11,768 nucleotides of DNA from an uncultured Ruminococcus sp. GTDB taxonomy: Bacteria; Bacillota; Clostridia; Oscillospirales; Ruminococcaceae. The position numbers and the translations under genes were made by a program. The stretch is taken from the NCBI GenBank assembly GCA_946183385.1, contig CAMHBN010000037.1:1-11768 (forward strand), written 5' to 3'. The notes beneath the pieces are model-generated. The model ran no database searches, was not told the origin of the DNA, and worked only from the letters and a program-made list of their open reading frames with translations. Below, piece by piece: positions 1-9,415 of this stretch; position 1 is the first letter of the stretch, and every line of letters begins with the position of its first letter.

Positions 1-4
1 TGAA

Positions 5-35
5 TCTGAAAACAGCCCAGTGAGCTGTTTTCAGA
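5..35. repeat. Perfect inverted repeat (12-bp stem)
   Basis: Positions 5-16 pair perfectly with 24-35 around a 7-base loop (stem half TCTGAAAACAGC). There is no T-run directly after it on either strand, so a classical intrinsic terminator is not clear. It may belong to the 3' end of a gene lying left of the window. Confidence 0.6.
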
Positions 36-37
36 GA

Positions 38-64
38 GGGGACGCTCTGAAGGAGAGCGTCCCC
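38..64. repeat. Perfect inverted repeat (11-bp GC-rich stem)
   Basis: GGGGACGCTCT at 38-48 pairs with 54-64 around the 5-base loop GAAGG. It sits 2 bases after the previous hairpin. It resembles in style, not in exact sequence, the GGGACGCC palindromes at 5808-5833 and 9565-9591. No T-tract follows, so a terminator role is unproven. Confidence 0.6.
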
Positions 65-82
65 TTCTGCCGTTCCGTAATT

Positions 83-116
83 GCAATGCCCGCGGAATCA
101 TTCCGCGCGTTATTGC
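83..116. repeat. Interrupted inverted repeat
   Basis: GCAAT (83-87) pairs with ATTGC (112-116), and the inner CGCGGAA (91-97) pairs with TTCCGCG (101-107) around a 3-base loop. This is the third of four consecutive inverted repeats in the 194 bases downstream of the enzyme gene. Its function is unknown. Confidence 0.45.
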
Positions 117-126
117 TTTGAACAGC

Positions 127-165
127 AAAATACGGCTGCCGGGATAAACCCGACAGCCGTATTTT
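127..165 (-). terminator. Intrinsic terminator of the GH30/CE1 enzyme gene
   Basis: A 17-bp stem (127-143 with 149-165) has a 5-base loop. Its one irregular pair (139/153) is a G-U wobble on the minus strand but a C-A mismatch on the plus strand, which favours minus-strand RNA. The end is A/T rich (AAAA on plus gives UUUU on minus). It lies about 30 bases past the stop codon of the minus-strand enzyme gene. Confidence 0.75.
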
Positions 166-194
166 TATGAACTGAAAGGAAGTATTACTGTAGA

Positions 195-3100
195 TTAGTT
201 CTGGAAGGCTATGCGGAAGAAGTTGTAGAGGTGAGCTCTGATGCAGTTGTCACCGTGGTAACCGCCGTTTACATAGTGCCATACGTGAGGAACGCCGTTC
301 TTCTCGAAGTTGGAGTGATAATTCTTGGGGTTATCGTAAACAACTGTGTCGTTGCTTCCGCCTGTTATCATCAGGAAGTAGGGCTCCTTGCCGCTATCCC
401 ACTTGAACGAGCCCGTAACACCGGGAGCGGGGCAGATAGCGCCGATGTAGCCGATCTGATCAGCCATCTTCATTCCGATGAGGAGTGACTCGCGTCCGCC
501 CATGGAGAAGCCTGTTATAGCTGTGTTGTCCTTGCCTGTGAGAACGCTGTAGTTCTTTGCGATCTCGGGCATGAGGTCCTTTGTAAGCTGATTGATGAAG
601 TTGTCGTAAGCAGCGTTGTTGTTGTTATCCATAGCCGAGCAGCCGTCCTGAGTAGCGCTTGAGTAAACATCAGGGAATACGCAGATCATTTCCTTAGCAG
701 CGCCCTCTGCGATAGCATTGCCGAGCATCTCGCGGGTATGCATCACAGCGTTGCCCTTAGTGAGCATTCTGTCGGGATTCTCCCAGTAACCATGGAGAAT
801 ATACATTACAGGGTACTTCTTGTTCTTATCGTAGTTGGGAGGCAGGAGAACGTTGTACTTCTTGTTTCTCTTGCAGACATTTGAATAGTATGACTTGTTC
901 TGTATCTCGCCGTAGGTAACGCCACCCTTGGACTGATTTGCGGAATCGGGCTCCTTCTCGGCTATCTTGGAAGCCACCTGAGCTGTGAAGTCCTTCATTG
1001 AGAGATGATTAACGACCGGCTGAGTAGTTGTCGTTGTTGTAGTAGTTGTTGTTGTGGTCGTTGTTGTGGTTGTTGTTGTGGTCGTTGTTGTGGTTGTTGT
1101 AGTCTCAACATAACCCTCGCTGTAGCTTTCAGGAAGCTTATCCAATATGGAAGCGTCGTACATCTGTATTGAAAGAGCGTCCCTTGATGTAACGCCGTCG
1201 CCTCTAAGGTAAACGTCAGCATTGTCGAGAGCCTTATCGTTCAGCTTGTATTTGTCCTTGTTTGCAACATACTGGAGGATAGCTGTAGCGTCAGCGATAG
1301 TAACCTTTCCGTCGAGGTTGGCGTCGCCGTAGAGTACATCCGATGAAGGAGTAGTTGCGGGAGTTGTTGTAGCCGCGGGAGTTGTCGTTGTTGCTGCGGG
1401 CGCAGGACCGTCGATCTTGGTGCCGGCCTTTGCAACGATAGCCTCGTCGATGGAGAAGTTGTCCGTACCCGACTCTGTCTCGACGTAGAGTATGTAGCCC
1501 GAACCCTCGGGGAGCTTGTAATTCGTGTTAGCGAGCTGTACGTAGTCGCCGCTGGACTCGCCGCTTGCGATGTGGTCGTACTGAGTCTCACCGCTTGCGT
1601 TCGTATACTGGAGCGAGAGCATCATGTTGCCCGAGCCCGAAGCCGCAACGCTGAAGCTGTACTCCTGACCTGCCTTGAAGGTCGTCGCGTCGAGGGACTT
1701 CATTGCGCCGTGCCATGCACTGCCGCGGTCGGAAACTGTCAGAGCCTTGCTGCCTGCATAAGCTGTGCCGCCCGTAGAAACGGTAGCGCCGCCTCTGCCT
1801 TCCCACTCGTTCGAGTTCTCCTCGAATGTGTCGTGGTAGTAGTAGCCGTTAGCGTCGGGAGTGATGGGCTCGCGGACGATGGGCTGGTCGGGATCCTCGG
1901 GGAGAGCCTGTCCGTCGCTGGACATCGTTACAACGAATGTGGATACGCTGTTGGCGGGGAGCTGTGCCGTAAACGAGCTGCCGCTTCCCGAAAGACCGCT
2001 TATCTTCGCGATATTCTCGCTGCCTGATGTTCTGTAGCCGTCGATGCCCGAAATAGTTCTGCCGCTGAGGTTGAACTGCTGGCTGACAGCTCCGCTGCCG
2101 TTATTGATGGCAACTATTGTTGCCTGAGTGTCGCTGTGCTTGTAAGCCGATACGAGTATGCCCGTATTCGGCTGCTCTGTTGCGTCAACGCGTACATCGC
2201 CGGGACGTACCCACTTCGAGAACTGCGCCATTGCGTAGCCTCTCTTGGATATCTTGCCGTTGTCCCACAGGAAGCTGTACTGGCGGCGTACATACCACCA
2301 AACATAAGCGTTCATATTGCCGACAACAAGCGCGTTGTGGATATTCTCGGCTACCTTTACGCCCTCTGGCCAGCGGTCGGCTGAGTTGTTGTCCGAGTTC
2401 GGAACGTAAACCTCGGTCATCCATATCTCCTTGCCGCAGTTCTCAAGTGCGGGGAAGTCCATAGCACTGCGCTGTGTACCATAGAAGTGAGTACCGAACA
2501 TATCGCAGTTCGCGAATGCCTTGGAATCGTTGAGGATAGCGTTATAGTAGTCCTTGCTGTAGCTGAAGCTCTCGGGCGACATCATCTTTGCGCTCGTACC
2601 TGCTGTTACGGACGGACCGTAATTAGCGAGGAAGGATGCACAGCGTGAAGGTGCCCAGTATGTCCACTCGCCCGACCAGTCGGGCTCGTTCTGTACGGAC
2701 ACGGAATTGAGGGTAACGCCCTTGCCCTCGCAGAATTTTACGAAGTCATTGAGGTGCTTTGCGTACTGAGCCTCGGCGCCGTTGTTGAGTACGTACTGAC
2801 CGCCTCTCGGACCGCCCGAACCGTTGCTTCTCATGGAAGCGGGAGGGTTCCACGGGGTAGCAAATACCGTAGCGCCGAGCTTCTGAGCTCTCTGAGCCGT
2901 GGGGATAGCGTTGTTCCACGCGCTCTGCTGGTCGCTTACGAAGATACGGAGAATGGTGAGTCCGAGCTCGTTTGCGCCGTTACCGAAAGCTGTCTGTACC
3001 TGCTCGGCTGTCATGTCTCCCGTGGTGTTGGCTGTAAGGTTGACACTCTGCCACTCGGGGTGGTTCATGCCTCCGAAGCCGCGGATGCGCTGGTAGGTCT

Positions 3101-3248
3101 TGGTCGTGTTGACTGTGCAGGCGCCTGCCGCATTTGCGTCAAGCTCCTTGGTGAATGTGCCCTCGGGTATTACGGAAACGGCTGAAAATGCCATTGCTCC
3201 CGCGCAGATACCTGCAAGCACCGATTTGAGCGATTTTATCCTGCTCAT
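195..3248 (-). CDS. Secreted GH30_8-like glucuronoxylanase - CBM22 - dockerin - CE1 esterase
   Basis: A 1017-residue secreted enzyme. The start is ATG at 3246-3248, because AAGGAGG (3257-3263) lies 8 bases upstream; a longer in-frame start lacks such a site. Order: signal peptide 1 to about 41; GH30 about 45-441 with acid/base E188 (QNEPDW) and nucleophile E279 (WMTEVYV). W318, R322 and Y324 in the WWYVRRQY loop match, by motif alignment, the residues that grip glucuronic acid in GH30_8 glucuronoxylanases. A CBM22-like xylan-binding module is at about 465-607, a Thr/Pro linker at 613-636 and a dockerin at 638-705. Twenty-seven threonines (716-742) follow, then a CE1 esterase (about 747-1017) with HGYWEN 819-824, S915 in GFSMGG, D967 and H998. 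It should cut glucuronate-decorated xylan and remove feruloyl or acetyl esters while docked on a cellulosome-like scaffold. The exact ester substrate is inferred. The dockerin is internal, not terminal. Confidence 0.93.
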   Translation of the reverse strand: MSRIKSLKSVLAGICAGAMAFSAVSVIPEGTFTKELDANAAGACTVNTTKTYQRIRGFGGMNHPEWQSVNLTANTTGDMTAEQVQTAFGNGANELGLTILRIFVSDQQSAWNNAIPTAQRAQKLGATVFATPWNPPASMRSNGSGGPRGGQYVLNNGAEAQYAKHLNDFVKFCEGKGVTLNSVSVQNEPDWSGEWTYWAPSRCASFLANYGPSVTAGTSAKMMSPESFSYSKDYYNAILNDSKAFANCDMFGTHFYGTQRSAMDFPALENCGKEIWMTEVYVPNSDNNSADRWPEGVKVAENIHNALVVGNMNAYVWWYVRRQYSFLWDNGKISKRGYAMAQFSKWVRPGDVRVDATEQPNTGILVSAYKHSDTQATIVAINNGSGAVSQQFNLSGRTISGIDGYRTSGSENIAKISGLSGSGSSFTAQLPANSVSTFVVTMSSDGQALPEDPDQPIVREPITPDANGYYYHDTFEENSNEWEGRGGATVSTGGTAYAGSKALTVSDRGSAWHGAMKSLDATTFKAGQEYSFSVAASGSGNMMLSLQYTNASGETQYDHIASGESSGDYVQLANTNYKLPEGSGYILYVETESGTDNFSIDEAIVAKAGTKIDGPAPAATTTTPAATTTPATTPSSDVLYGDANLDGKVTIADATAILQYVANKDKYKLNDKALDNADVYLRGDGVTSRDALSIQMYDASILDKLPESYSEGYVETTTTTTTTTTTTTTTTTTTTTTTTTTTQPVVNHLSMKDFTAQVASKIAEKEPDSANQSKGGVTYGEIQNKSYYSNVCKRNKKYNVLLPPNYDKNKKYPVMYILHGYWENPDRMLTKGNAVMHTREMLGNAIAEGAAKEMICVFPDVYSSATQDGCSAMDNNNNAAYDNFINQLTKDLMPEIAKNYSVLTGKDNTAITGFSMGGRESLLIGMKMADQIGYIGAICPAPGVTGSFKWDSGKEPYFLMITGGSNDTVVYDNPKNYHSNFEKNGVPHVWHYVNGGYHGDNCIRAHLYNFFRIAFQN
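1023..1103 (-). repeat. Poly-threonine linker tract (27 ACN codons)
   Basis: Twenty-seven consecutive threonine codons join the dockerin and esterase modules. All four codons are used (15 ACA, 5 ACT, 4 ACC, 3 ACG). At DNA level 1056-1103 forms about four imperfect 12-base units, so the tract can probably change length by slippage. Poly-Thr linkers are typical of Ruminococcus cellulosomal proteins. Confidence 0.9.
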
Positions 3249-3332
3249 GATCGATTCCTCCTTAAAATAAAATTTCCCATTTCCCTGACATATTATACTG
3301 CATATTAATTGCATTTTAATTATGATATATTC

Positions 3333-3361
3333 ATTATACGTTAATATTAAAACAGCGTAAA
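3333..3361 (-). promoter_or_regulatory. Candidate promoter of the GH30/CE1 gene
   Basis: On the minus strand TTTACG (3356-3361) is followed after 17 bases by a perfect TATAAT (3333-3338). A second perfect TATAAT lies nearer the gene at 3292-3297 but has no good -35 partner at 16-18 bases. The weak -35 elements suggest activator-dependent transcription, fitting the divergent AraC-type regulator. Which -10 is used cannot be told from sequence. Confidence 0.4.
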
Positions 3362-3425
3362 CCCACAATACGCAGTTAAGGTGGACAAAACCACTGACGT
3401 TTTATGCTTTTATAACAAAAAAGTA

Positions 3426-3454
3426 TTGACATATTGACCTGTTTATCTTATAAT
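3426..3454 (+). promoter_or_regulatory. Consensus sigma-A promoter of the AraC-type regulator
   Basis: TTGACA (3426-3431), exactly 17 bases, TATAAT (3449-3454). The predicted start is near 3461, giving a leader of about 108 bases before the ATG at 3569. The match is perfect, so basal expression should be strong unless repressed. Confidence 0.8.
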
Positions 3455-3461
3455 GAGTATA

Positions 3462-3515
3462 GTCACATTCATTTATGACGGTTCAGGTGAATAAAATCAC
3501 TGTTGAAAATGTGAC
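3462..3515 (+). promoter_or_regulatory. Inverted repeat in the 5' leader of the regulator gene
   Basis: GTCACATT (3462-3469) pairs perfectly with AATGTGAC (3508-3515). Inside it, TTCA/TGAA and GTGA/TCAC allow further pairing. It begins about one base after the predicted transcription start, so it could be an operator over the initial transcribed region or an RNA hairpin in the leader. Confidence 0.45.
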
Positions 3516-3568
3516 AAACGGGATGTGTTCCGCGATTGGCGGACAAGCGACCGGGGAGGTCAAGTAAA

Positions 3569-5749
3569 ATGAATAAACCTAAGCGACCGATCATCTGCGT
3601 CGTCGCCGCCGAGGCTAACAGTATTGAGCAGAGACAGATACTGCACGGCATCGTCGAAAGGGCGCAGGAGTACGGCTACGATACCGCTGTGCTCTCAAAC
3701 ATATACAATCCGAATATAAGCGTGAACGCTCTTCAGTGCGAGAACAAGATATACGAGCTCGTGCAGTCGGAACAGATATCGGCTGTGATACTTATTTCCG
3801 AATCGTTCGTGAATGAGCAGATACGCGAGGCTATCGCAAACTCCATGCTCACGAAGGACGTGCCGATGATGATACTCGGTGCTCACCTTGAGGAGTTCAG
3901 GAACTCGAAATTCACCTTCATCAACACCAGCGATGAGGACGATACCGAAAAGGTAGTAGACCACCTCATCGACGAGCACGGTCTGACAAATATCGACTAC
4001 CTCTCGGGCAACGACTTCCTCACGCTCTCACGCAAGCGTGCCGACGGCTACAGACGCTCGCTGCGCAAGCACGGGATAACCGTGGACGAAAAAAAGATTC
4101 ATTACGGCGACTTCTGGATGACATCGGGCGAAGAGCTCGCGCAGAAATATGCGGACGGGCTGCTGCCGCTTCCTCAGGCTGTCGCGTGTGCCAACGACTA
4201 TATGGCTTACGGTCTGCTTGACGGTTTCAGGCGCAATAATATCCGCGTTCCCGAGGACGTCACAGTCATCGGCTACGAATTCATAAACAAGCGGCTGATG
4301 CACTATCCCCTGCTCACGACCTACCAGCGTAACCGTGCCGACCTCGGCAGACGTGCGGTGGAGATGATACACGACAGGCTCGAGGGCACCGGCGAGCCCG
4401 AATTCACGCCGCCCAAGGGCAGATTCATTCTCGGCGACAGCTGTCCCTGCGGAAAAGACCTCAACGAATATTTCGTGGAACTCAACAACGCCAAGGTCAA
4501 GAGCGTCTACGAGGCGTGGAACCTCTTCAGCTCGCTCGATCAGGAGATAACCGAAAGCAAGAACCTCGACGAATTCGTCAGCATACTCGGAAAATACCAC
4601 TGGCTGATACGCGATGCGTACAACGTCGTTCTGTGCCTCCAGTCGAACTGGTACGACCCGACAGCCGAGCAGTCCGACGTTATGACCTGCCGCGAGGTCA
4701 TGCCGTGGCTCGACAATTCTCCTTTTGAGGTGCACCGCTTCGACTTCGGCGAGATATTCTCGCGCTGCCAGACTCCTGCGGTGTACTACTTCAACCCGAT
4801 ATTCTTCGGTCAGCGTATGTTCGGACACATCATCATACGCTACGACCGTCCCGATACTTATGACGACATCTTCCGCAACTGGATAAAATCAGTCTCGATA
4901 TGTCTCGAGTTCCTGCGGATGAAGAACGATATCCGCTACCTCACGAGCTGTCAGAACCTCTCCGAGCAGCGTGACACCCTCACGGGTATGTACAACGCCG
5001 CAGGACTGGAAAAGTCCTATAATTCGGCAGTTCTGCACGGCAACAAGGAGCTCTACTTCATCATGCTGAGGATATGCCTCTCCGAGGAGAGCCTCTCTAT
5101 CGAAAACACCGACGAAAGGATAAAGGCTGTCCTCGACGCGTCGCGTGCGCTCGACGAGTTCTGCGGAAACCACGATATATGCGGACGTATCAACGACAAT
5201 ACGCTGGTATGCGTTGTACAGCGAAATGCTCCGTCGGAGCTTCTCGCCGACTGCGTTTCCGCGATACTGCTCCAGCACAAGAAGTATATGGGCTATTACG
5301 GCTCGGATTCGTTCGTGTGCGTGTGCGAGCAGTGCTCGGGCATACCGTACAAGCAGATATACGACCTCTGCTCCGCCGAAGCCGATATCAAGGCAAAGGC
5401 TCTCGCCGAGAAGAAGGTCATCAGCCACTACAAGGAAATGGCGGAGATACGCACCTACGTCTACTCGCGCCCGACCGAGACCTTCGACAGCGAGTCGCTC
5501 CACGACCTCTTCCCCGGAAGCACGGGCTACCTCAGGAGCGTGTTCAAGCAGTGCTTCGGCATCAGCTTCCATAAGGACTGCATAATCGCGCGTGTAGCGA
5601 AGGCAAAGTATTACCTCGCGACCACGACGCTGAACGTCATCGAGATATCCGAGAAATGCGGCTACCTCGACAGCAAATACTTCCTGCGGCAGTTCAGTAT
5701 GGTCGTGGGAATGACGCCGATACAGTACCGAGTGAGCATACAGTATTAA
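3569..5749 (+). CDS. PBP1-type sensor / degenerate GGDEF / AraC-family regulator
   Basis: A 726-residue cytoplasmic regulator with no signal peptide. The start is ATG 3569, because GGGGAGG (3553-3559) lies 9 bases upstream; an upstream in-frame TTG (3536) has no such site. Residues 5 to about 290 match the LacI-type periplasmic-binding-protein fold (signature around 205-250), but the usual N-terminal LacI HTH is absent. A Cys-rich SCPCG (291-295) follows, then a GAF-like stretch (about 312-452). A GGDEF-like domain starts at RDTLTGMYNAAGL (468-480). Its catalytic motif is replaced by NDNTL (542-546), so no cyclase activity is expected. The C-terminus (about 640-726) is a two-HTH AraC/XylS domain ending in GMTPIQYR. 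It lies divergent from the xylanase gene with 320 bp between starts, so it probably senses a sugar and controls that gene. The ligand is unknown. Confidence 0.88.
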   Translation: MNKPKRPIICVVAAEANSIEQRQILHGIVERAQEYGYDTAVLSNIYNPNISVNALQCENKIYELVQSEQISAVILISESFVNEQIREAIANSMLTKDVPMMILGAHLEEFRNSKFTFINTSDEDDTEKVVDHLIDEHGLTNIDYLSGNDFLTLSRKRADGYRRSLRKHGITVDEKKIHYGDFWMTSGEELAQKYADGLLPLPQAVACANDYMAYGLLDGFRRNNIRVPEDVTVIGYEFINKRLMHYPLLTTYQRNRADLGRRAVEMIHDRLEGTGEPEFTPPKGRFILGDSCPCGKDLNEYFVELNNAKVKSVYEAWNLFSSLDQEITESKNLDEFVSILGKYHWLIRDAYNVVLCLQSNWYDPTAEQSDVMTCREVMPWLDNSPFEVHRFDFGEIFSRCQTPAVYYFNPIFFGQRMFGHIIIRYDRPDTYDDIFRNWIKSVSICLEFLRMKNDIRYLTSCQNLSEQRDTLTGMYNAAGLEKSYNSAVLHGNKELYFIMLRICLSEESLSIENTDERIKAVLDASRALDEFCGNHDICGRINDNTLVCVVQRNAPSELLADCVSAILLQHKKYMGYYGSDSFVCVCEQCSGIPYKQIYDLCSAEADIKAKALAEKKVISHYKEMAEIRTYVYSRPTETFDSESLHDLFPGSTGYLRSVFKQCFGISFHKDCIIARVAKAKYYLATTTLNVIEISEKCGYLDSKYFLRQFSMVVGMTPIQYRVSIQY

Positions 5750-5754
5750 ATCTT

Positions 5755-5833
5755 GTAGGGGCGGATATTATCCGCCCGTCATTATACTGACGAACCACCG
5801 AAACAAATGTAGGGACGCCGCCCTCGGCGTCCC
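5755..5833 (+). repeat. Two tandem copies of a TGTAGGG palindromic repeat
   Basis: Copy 1 begins with TGTAGGGG and forms an 8-bp stem (5759-5766 with 5770-5777, loop ATT). Copy 2 begins with TGTAGGGACG at 5808 and forms a perfect 9-bp stem (5812-5820 with 5825-5833, loop CCCT). Related copies lie at 9565-9617. I recall similar palindromes scattered in Ruminococcus intergenic regions, but could not search. They lie just after the regulator stop codon and may add some termination, though no T-tract follows. Confidence 0.75.
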
Positions 5834-5854
5834 GCAAATATTCCACAAAAAACA

Positions 5855-5886
5855 AAAAGAGCTGTACGAAACCGTACAGCTCTTTT
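5855..5886 (-). terminator. Strong intrinsic terminator of the HU-DUF6465 operon
   Basis: A perfect 14-bp stem (5855-5868 with 5873-5886) has a 4-base loop. On the minus strand it is followed by a T-rich tail (TTTTTGTTTTTTG counting the stem end). It lies 16 bases past the DUF6465 stop codon. The other side (CTCTTTTA on plus) could also stop read-through from the convergent regulator gene. Confidence 0.92.
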
Positions 5887-5902
5887 ACTGTATTAAGTCA
5901 AA

Positions 5903-6313
5903 TCAAACGAGATCAAAGCTGCCTGCCTTGTTGTCAACAACAAAGTAAACCTTGTTCTCCTCAGGCTTAACGTAAACATTTACAGTCTTGGGAGCCTTAA
6001 CGCCCGAAGCCTTCTTAGCTCTTGCGATAAGCTCGGCAGAAGTGATCTGTGCGCCGAGGTACTCAACGAATACGTTCTCGGAAGCAGCAGTCTTCTTAGC
6101 AGCGGGCTTCTTAGCAGCAGCAGCCTTCTTGGGAGCGGCAGCCTTCTTGGGAGCAGCAGCCTTCTTAGCAGCGGGCTTCTTAGCAGCAGCCTTCTTGGGA
6201 GCAGCAGCTTTCTTAGCAGCGGGAGCTTTCTTCTCGGCTACCTTCTTCTCAGCAGCCTTCTCAGTAGCCTTAACCTCTGCAGCTGCATCTACGGTCTTCT
6301 TAACATCAGCCAT
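5903..6313 (-). CDS. Histone-H1-like Lys/Ala/Pro tail fused to a DUF6465 domain
   Basis: A 136-residue basic protein. The start is ATG 6311-6313 with GGAGG (6322-6326) 8 bases upstream. Residues 1-78 are almost only Ala, Lys, Pro and Glu. Ten Lys-Lys doublets (first at 23-24, last at 73-74) recur every 5-6 residues in units such as PKKAAA and KKPAAKK, as in eukaryotic H1 tails and the tail of mycobacterial HupB. Residues about 80-136 form a small domain that I recognise as DUF6465, with the VYVKPEENKVYFVV signature. It lies 20 bp after the HU gene on the same strand and ends at a strong terminator, so the two are almost certainly one operon. Likely role (inferred): nucleoid-associated, DNA-coating protein working with HU. 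The function of DUF6465 itself is not known to me. Confidence 0.88.
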   Translation of the reverse strand: MADVKKTVDAAAEVKATEKAAEKKVAEKKAPAAKKAAAPKKAAAKKPAAKKAAAPKKAAAPKKAAAAKKPAAKKTAASENVFVEYLGAQITSAELIARAKKASGVKAPKTVNVYVKPEENKVYFVVDNKAGSFDLV

Positions 6314-6333
6314 GATAATTACCTCCGTTTAGA

Positions 6334-6609
6334 TTACTTGTTAACAGCGTTCTTGAGAGCCTGACCAGCCTTGAAAGCAGGAGCCTTTGAAGCAGGAGCA
6401 GTCATCATCTTCTTGGTCTGGGGGTTGATAACCTGCTTAGCCTTTCTGTCGCGAACCTCGAAAGTACCGAAGCCAACGATAGAAACCTTCTCGCCGCTTG
6501 CGAGTGATTCTGTGATAGCAGCGATAACTGCGTTTACAGCAGCCTCTGCGTTCTTCTTTGTGAAGTCAGTCTTTTCAGCAACAACACTGATAAGTTCAGT
6601 TTTTGTCAT
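6334..6609 (-). CDS. hup: HU-family DNA-binding protein
   Basis: A 91-residue nucleoid protein of normal HU length. The start is ATG 6607-6609, with GGAGG (6618-6622) 8 bases upstream. The N-terminus MTKTELISVVAEKT and the GFGTFEVRDRKAK segment (46-58) are classical HU. INPQT (61-65) carries the tip proline P63 that intercalates in bent DNA, and APAFKAGQALKNAV (76-89) is the usual C-terminal helix region. HU dimers bend and compact DNA without strong sequence preference. It has a perfect consensus promoter and leads a two-gene operon with the Lys/Ala-tail protein, so high constitutive expression is likely. Confidence 0.97.
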   Translation of the reverse strand: MTKTELISVVAEKTDFTKKNAEAAVNAVIAAITESLASGEKVSIVGFGTFEVRDRKAKQVINPQTKKMMTAPASKAPAFKAGQALKNAVNK

Positions 6610-6644
6610 ATCTGTATCCTCCGTTTTATAAATTTTATATATGC

Positions 6645-6673
6645 ATTATATACCTTTTGTTTCGTTTTGTCAA
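6645..6673 (-). promoter_or_regulatory. Perfect consensus promoter of the HU operon
   Basis: On the minus strand TTGACA (6668-6673), exactly 17 bases, TATAAT (6645-6650). The spacer is A-rich and the downstream region AT-rich. The predicted start near 6638 gives a leader of about 29 bases, which contains the HU ribosome binding site. This separates HU transcription from clpB, which ends at 6815 upstream on the same strand. Confidence 0.9.
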
Positions 6674-6814
6674 GGAATTTGCGAAAAAAAGACATTTCGA
6701 CCGATTCTACGCTGTATGCAGGCTGCTTTTTATCCAAATCGACCATAGATTTTGGCTATTTCCCGTTACAGGTGCTCCAAAACGTCGGAACCACGCTGTT
6801 TTTCTGACTCACGT

Positions 6815-9415
<2,601 letters not shown>

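Noticed and set aside
1023..1103. CRISPR-like or satellite repeat
   Set aside because: The period is that of threonine codons in a valid reading frame; there are no spacers.
3249..3368. Forty-codon N-terminal extension of the xylanase
   Set aside because: The extension crosses candidate promoter elements and has no ribosome binding site. AAGGAGG before the ATG at 3248 and the signal peptide beginning there fix the start.
3536..3568. TTG start 11 codons upstream in the regulator gene
   Set aside because: No ribosome binding site at a proper distance; GGGGAGG is placed correctly for the ATG at 3569.
4028..4828. Minus-strand open frame of 266 codons within the regulator gene
   Set aside because: The plus-strand frame encodes recognisable PBP1 and GAF-like sequence. 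The antisense frame has no recognisable domain.
6085..6245. Tandem DNA repeat array in the basic-tail gene
   Set aside because: The repetition follows from Lys/Ala/Pro codons in an intact reading frame and is explained by the protein tail.
6690..6814. Terminator of clpB
   Set aside because: Only a weak, bulged 6-bp hairpin (near 6773-6794) without a T-tract is visible, so I do not call a terminator; some read-through into the HU operon is possible.
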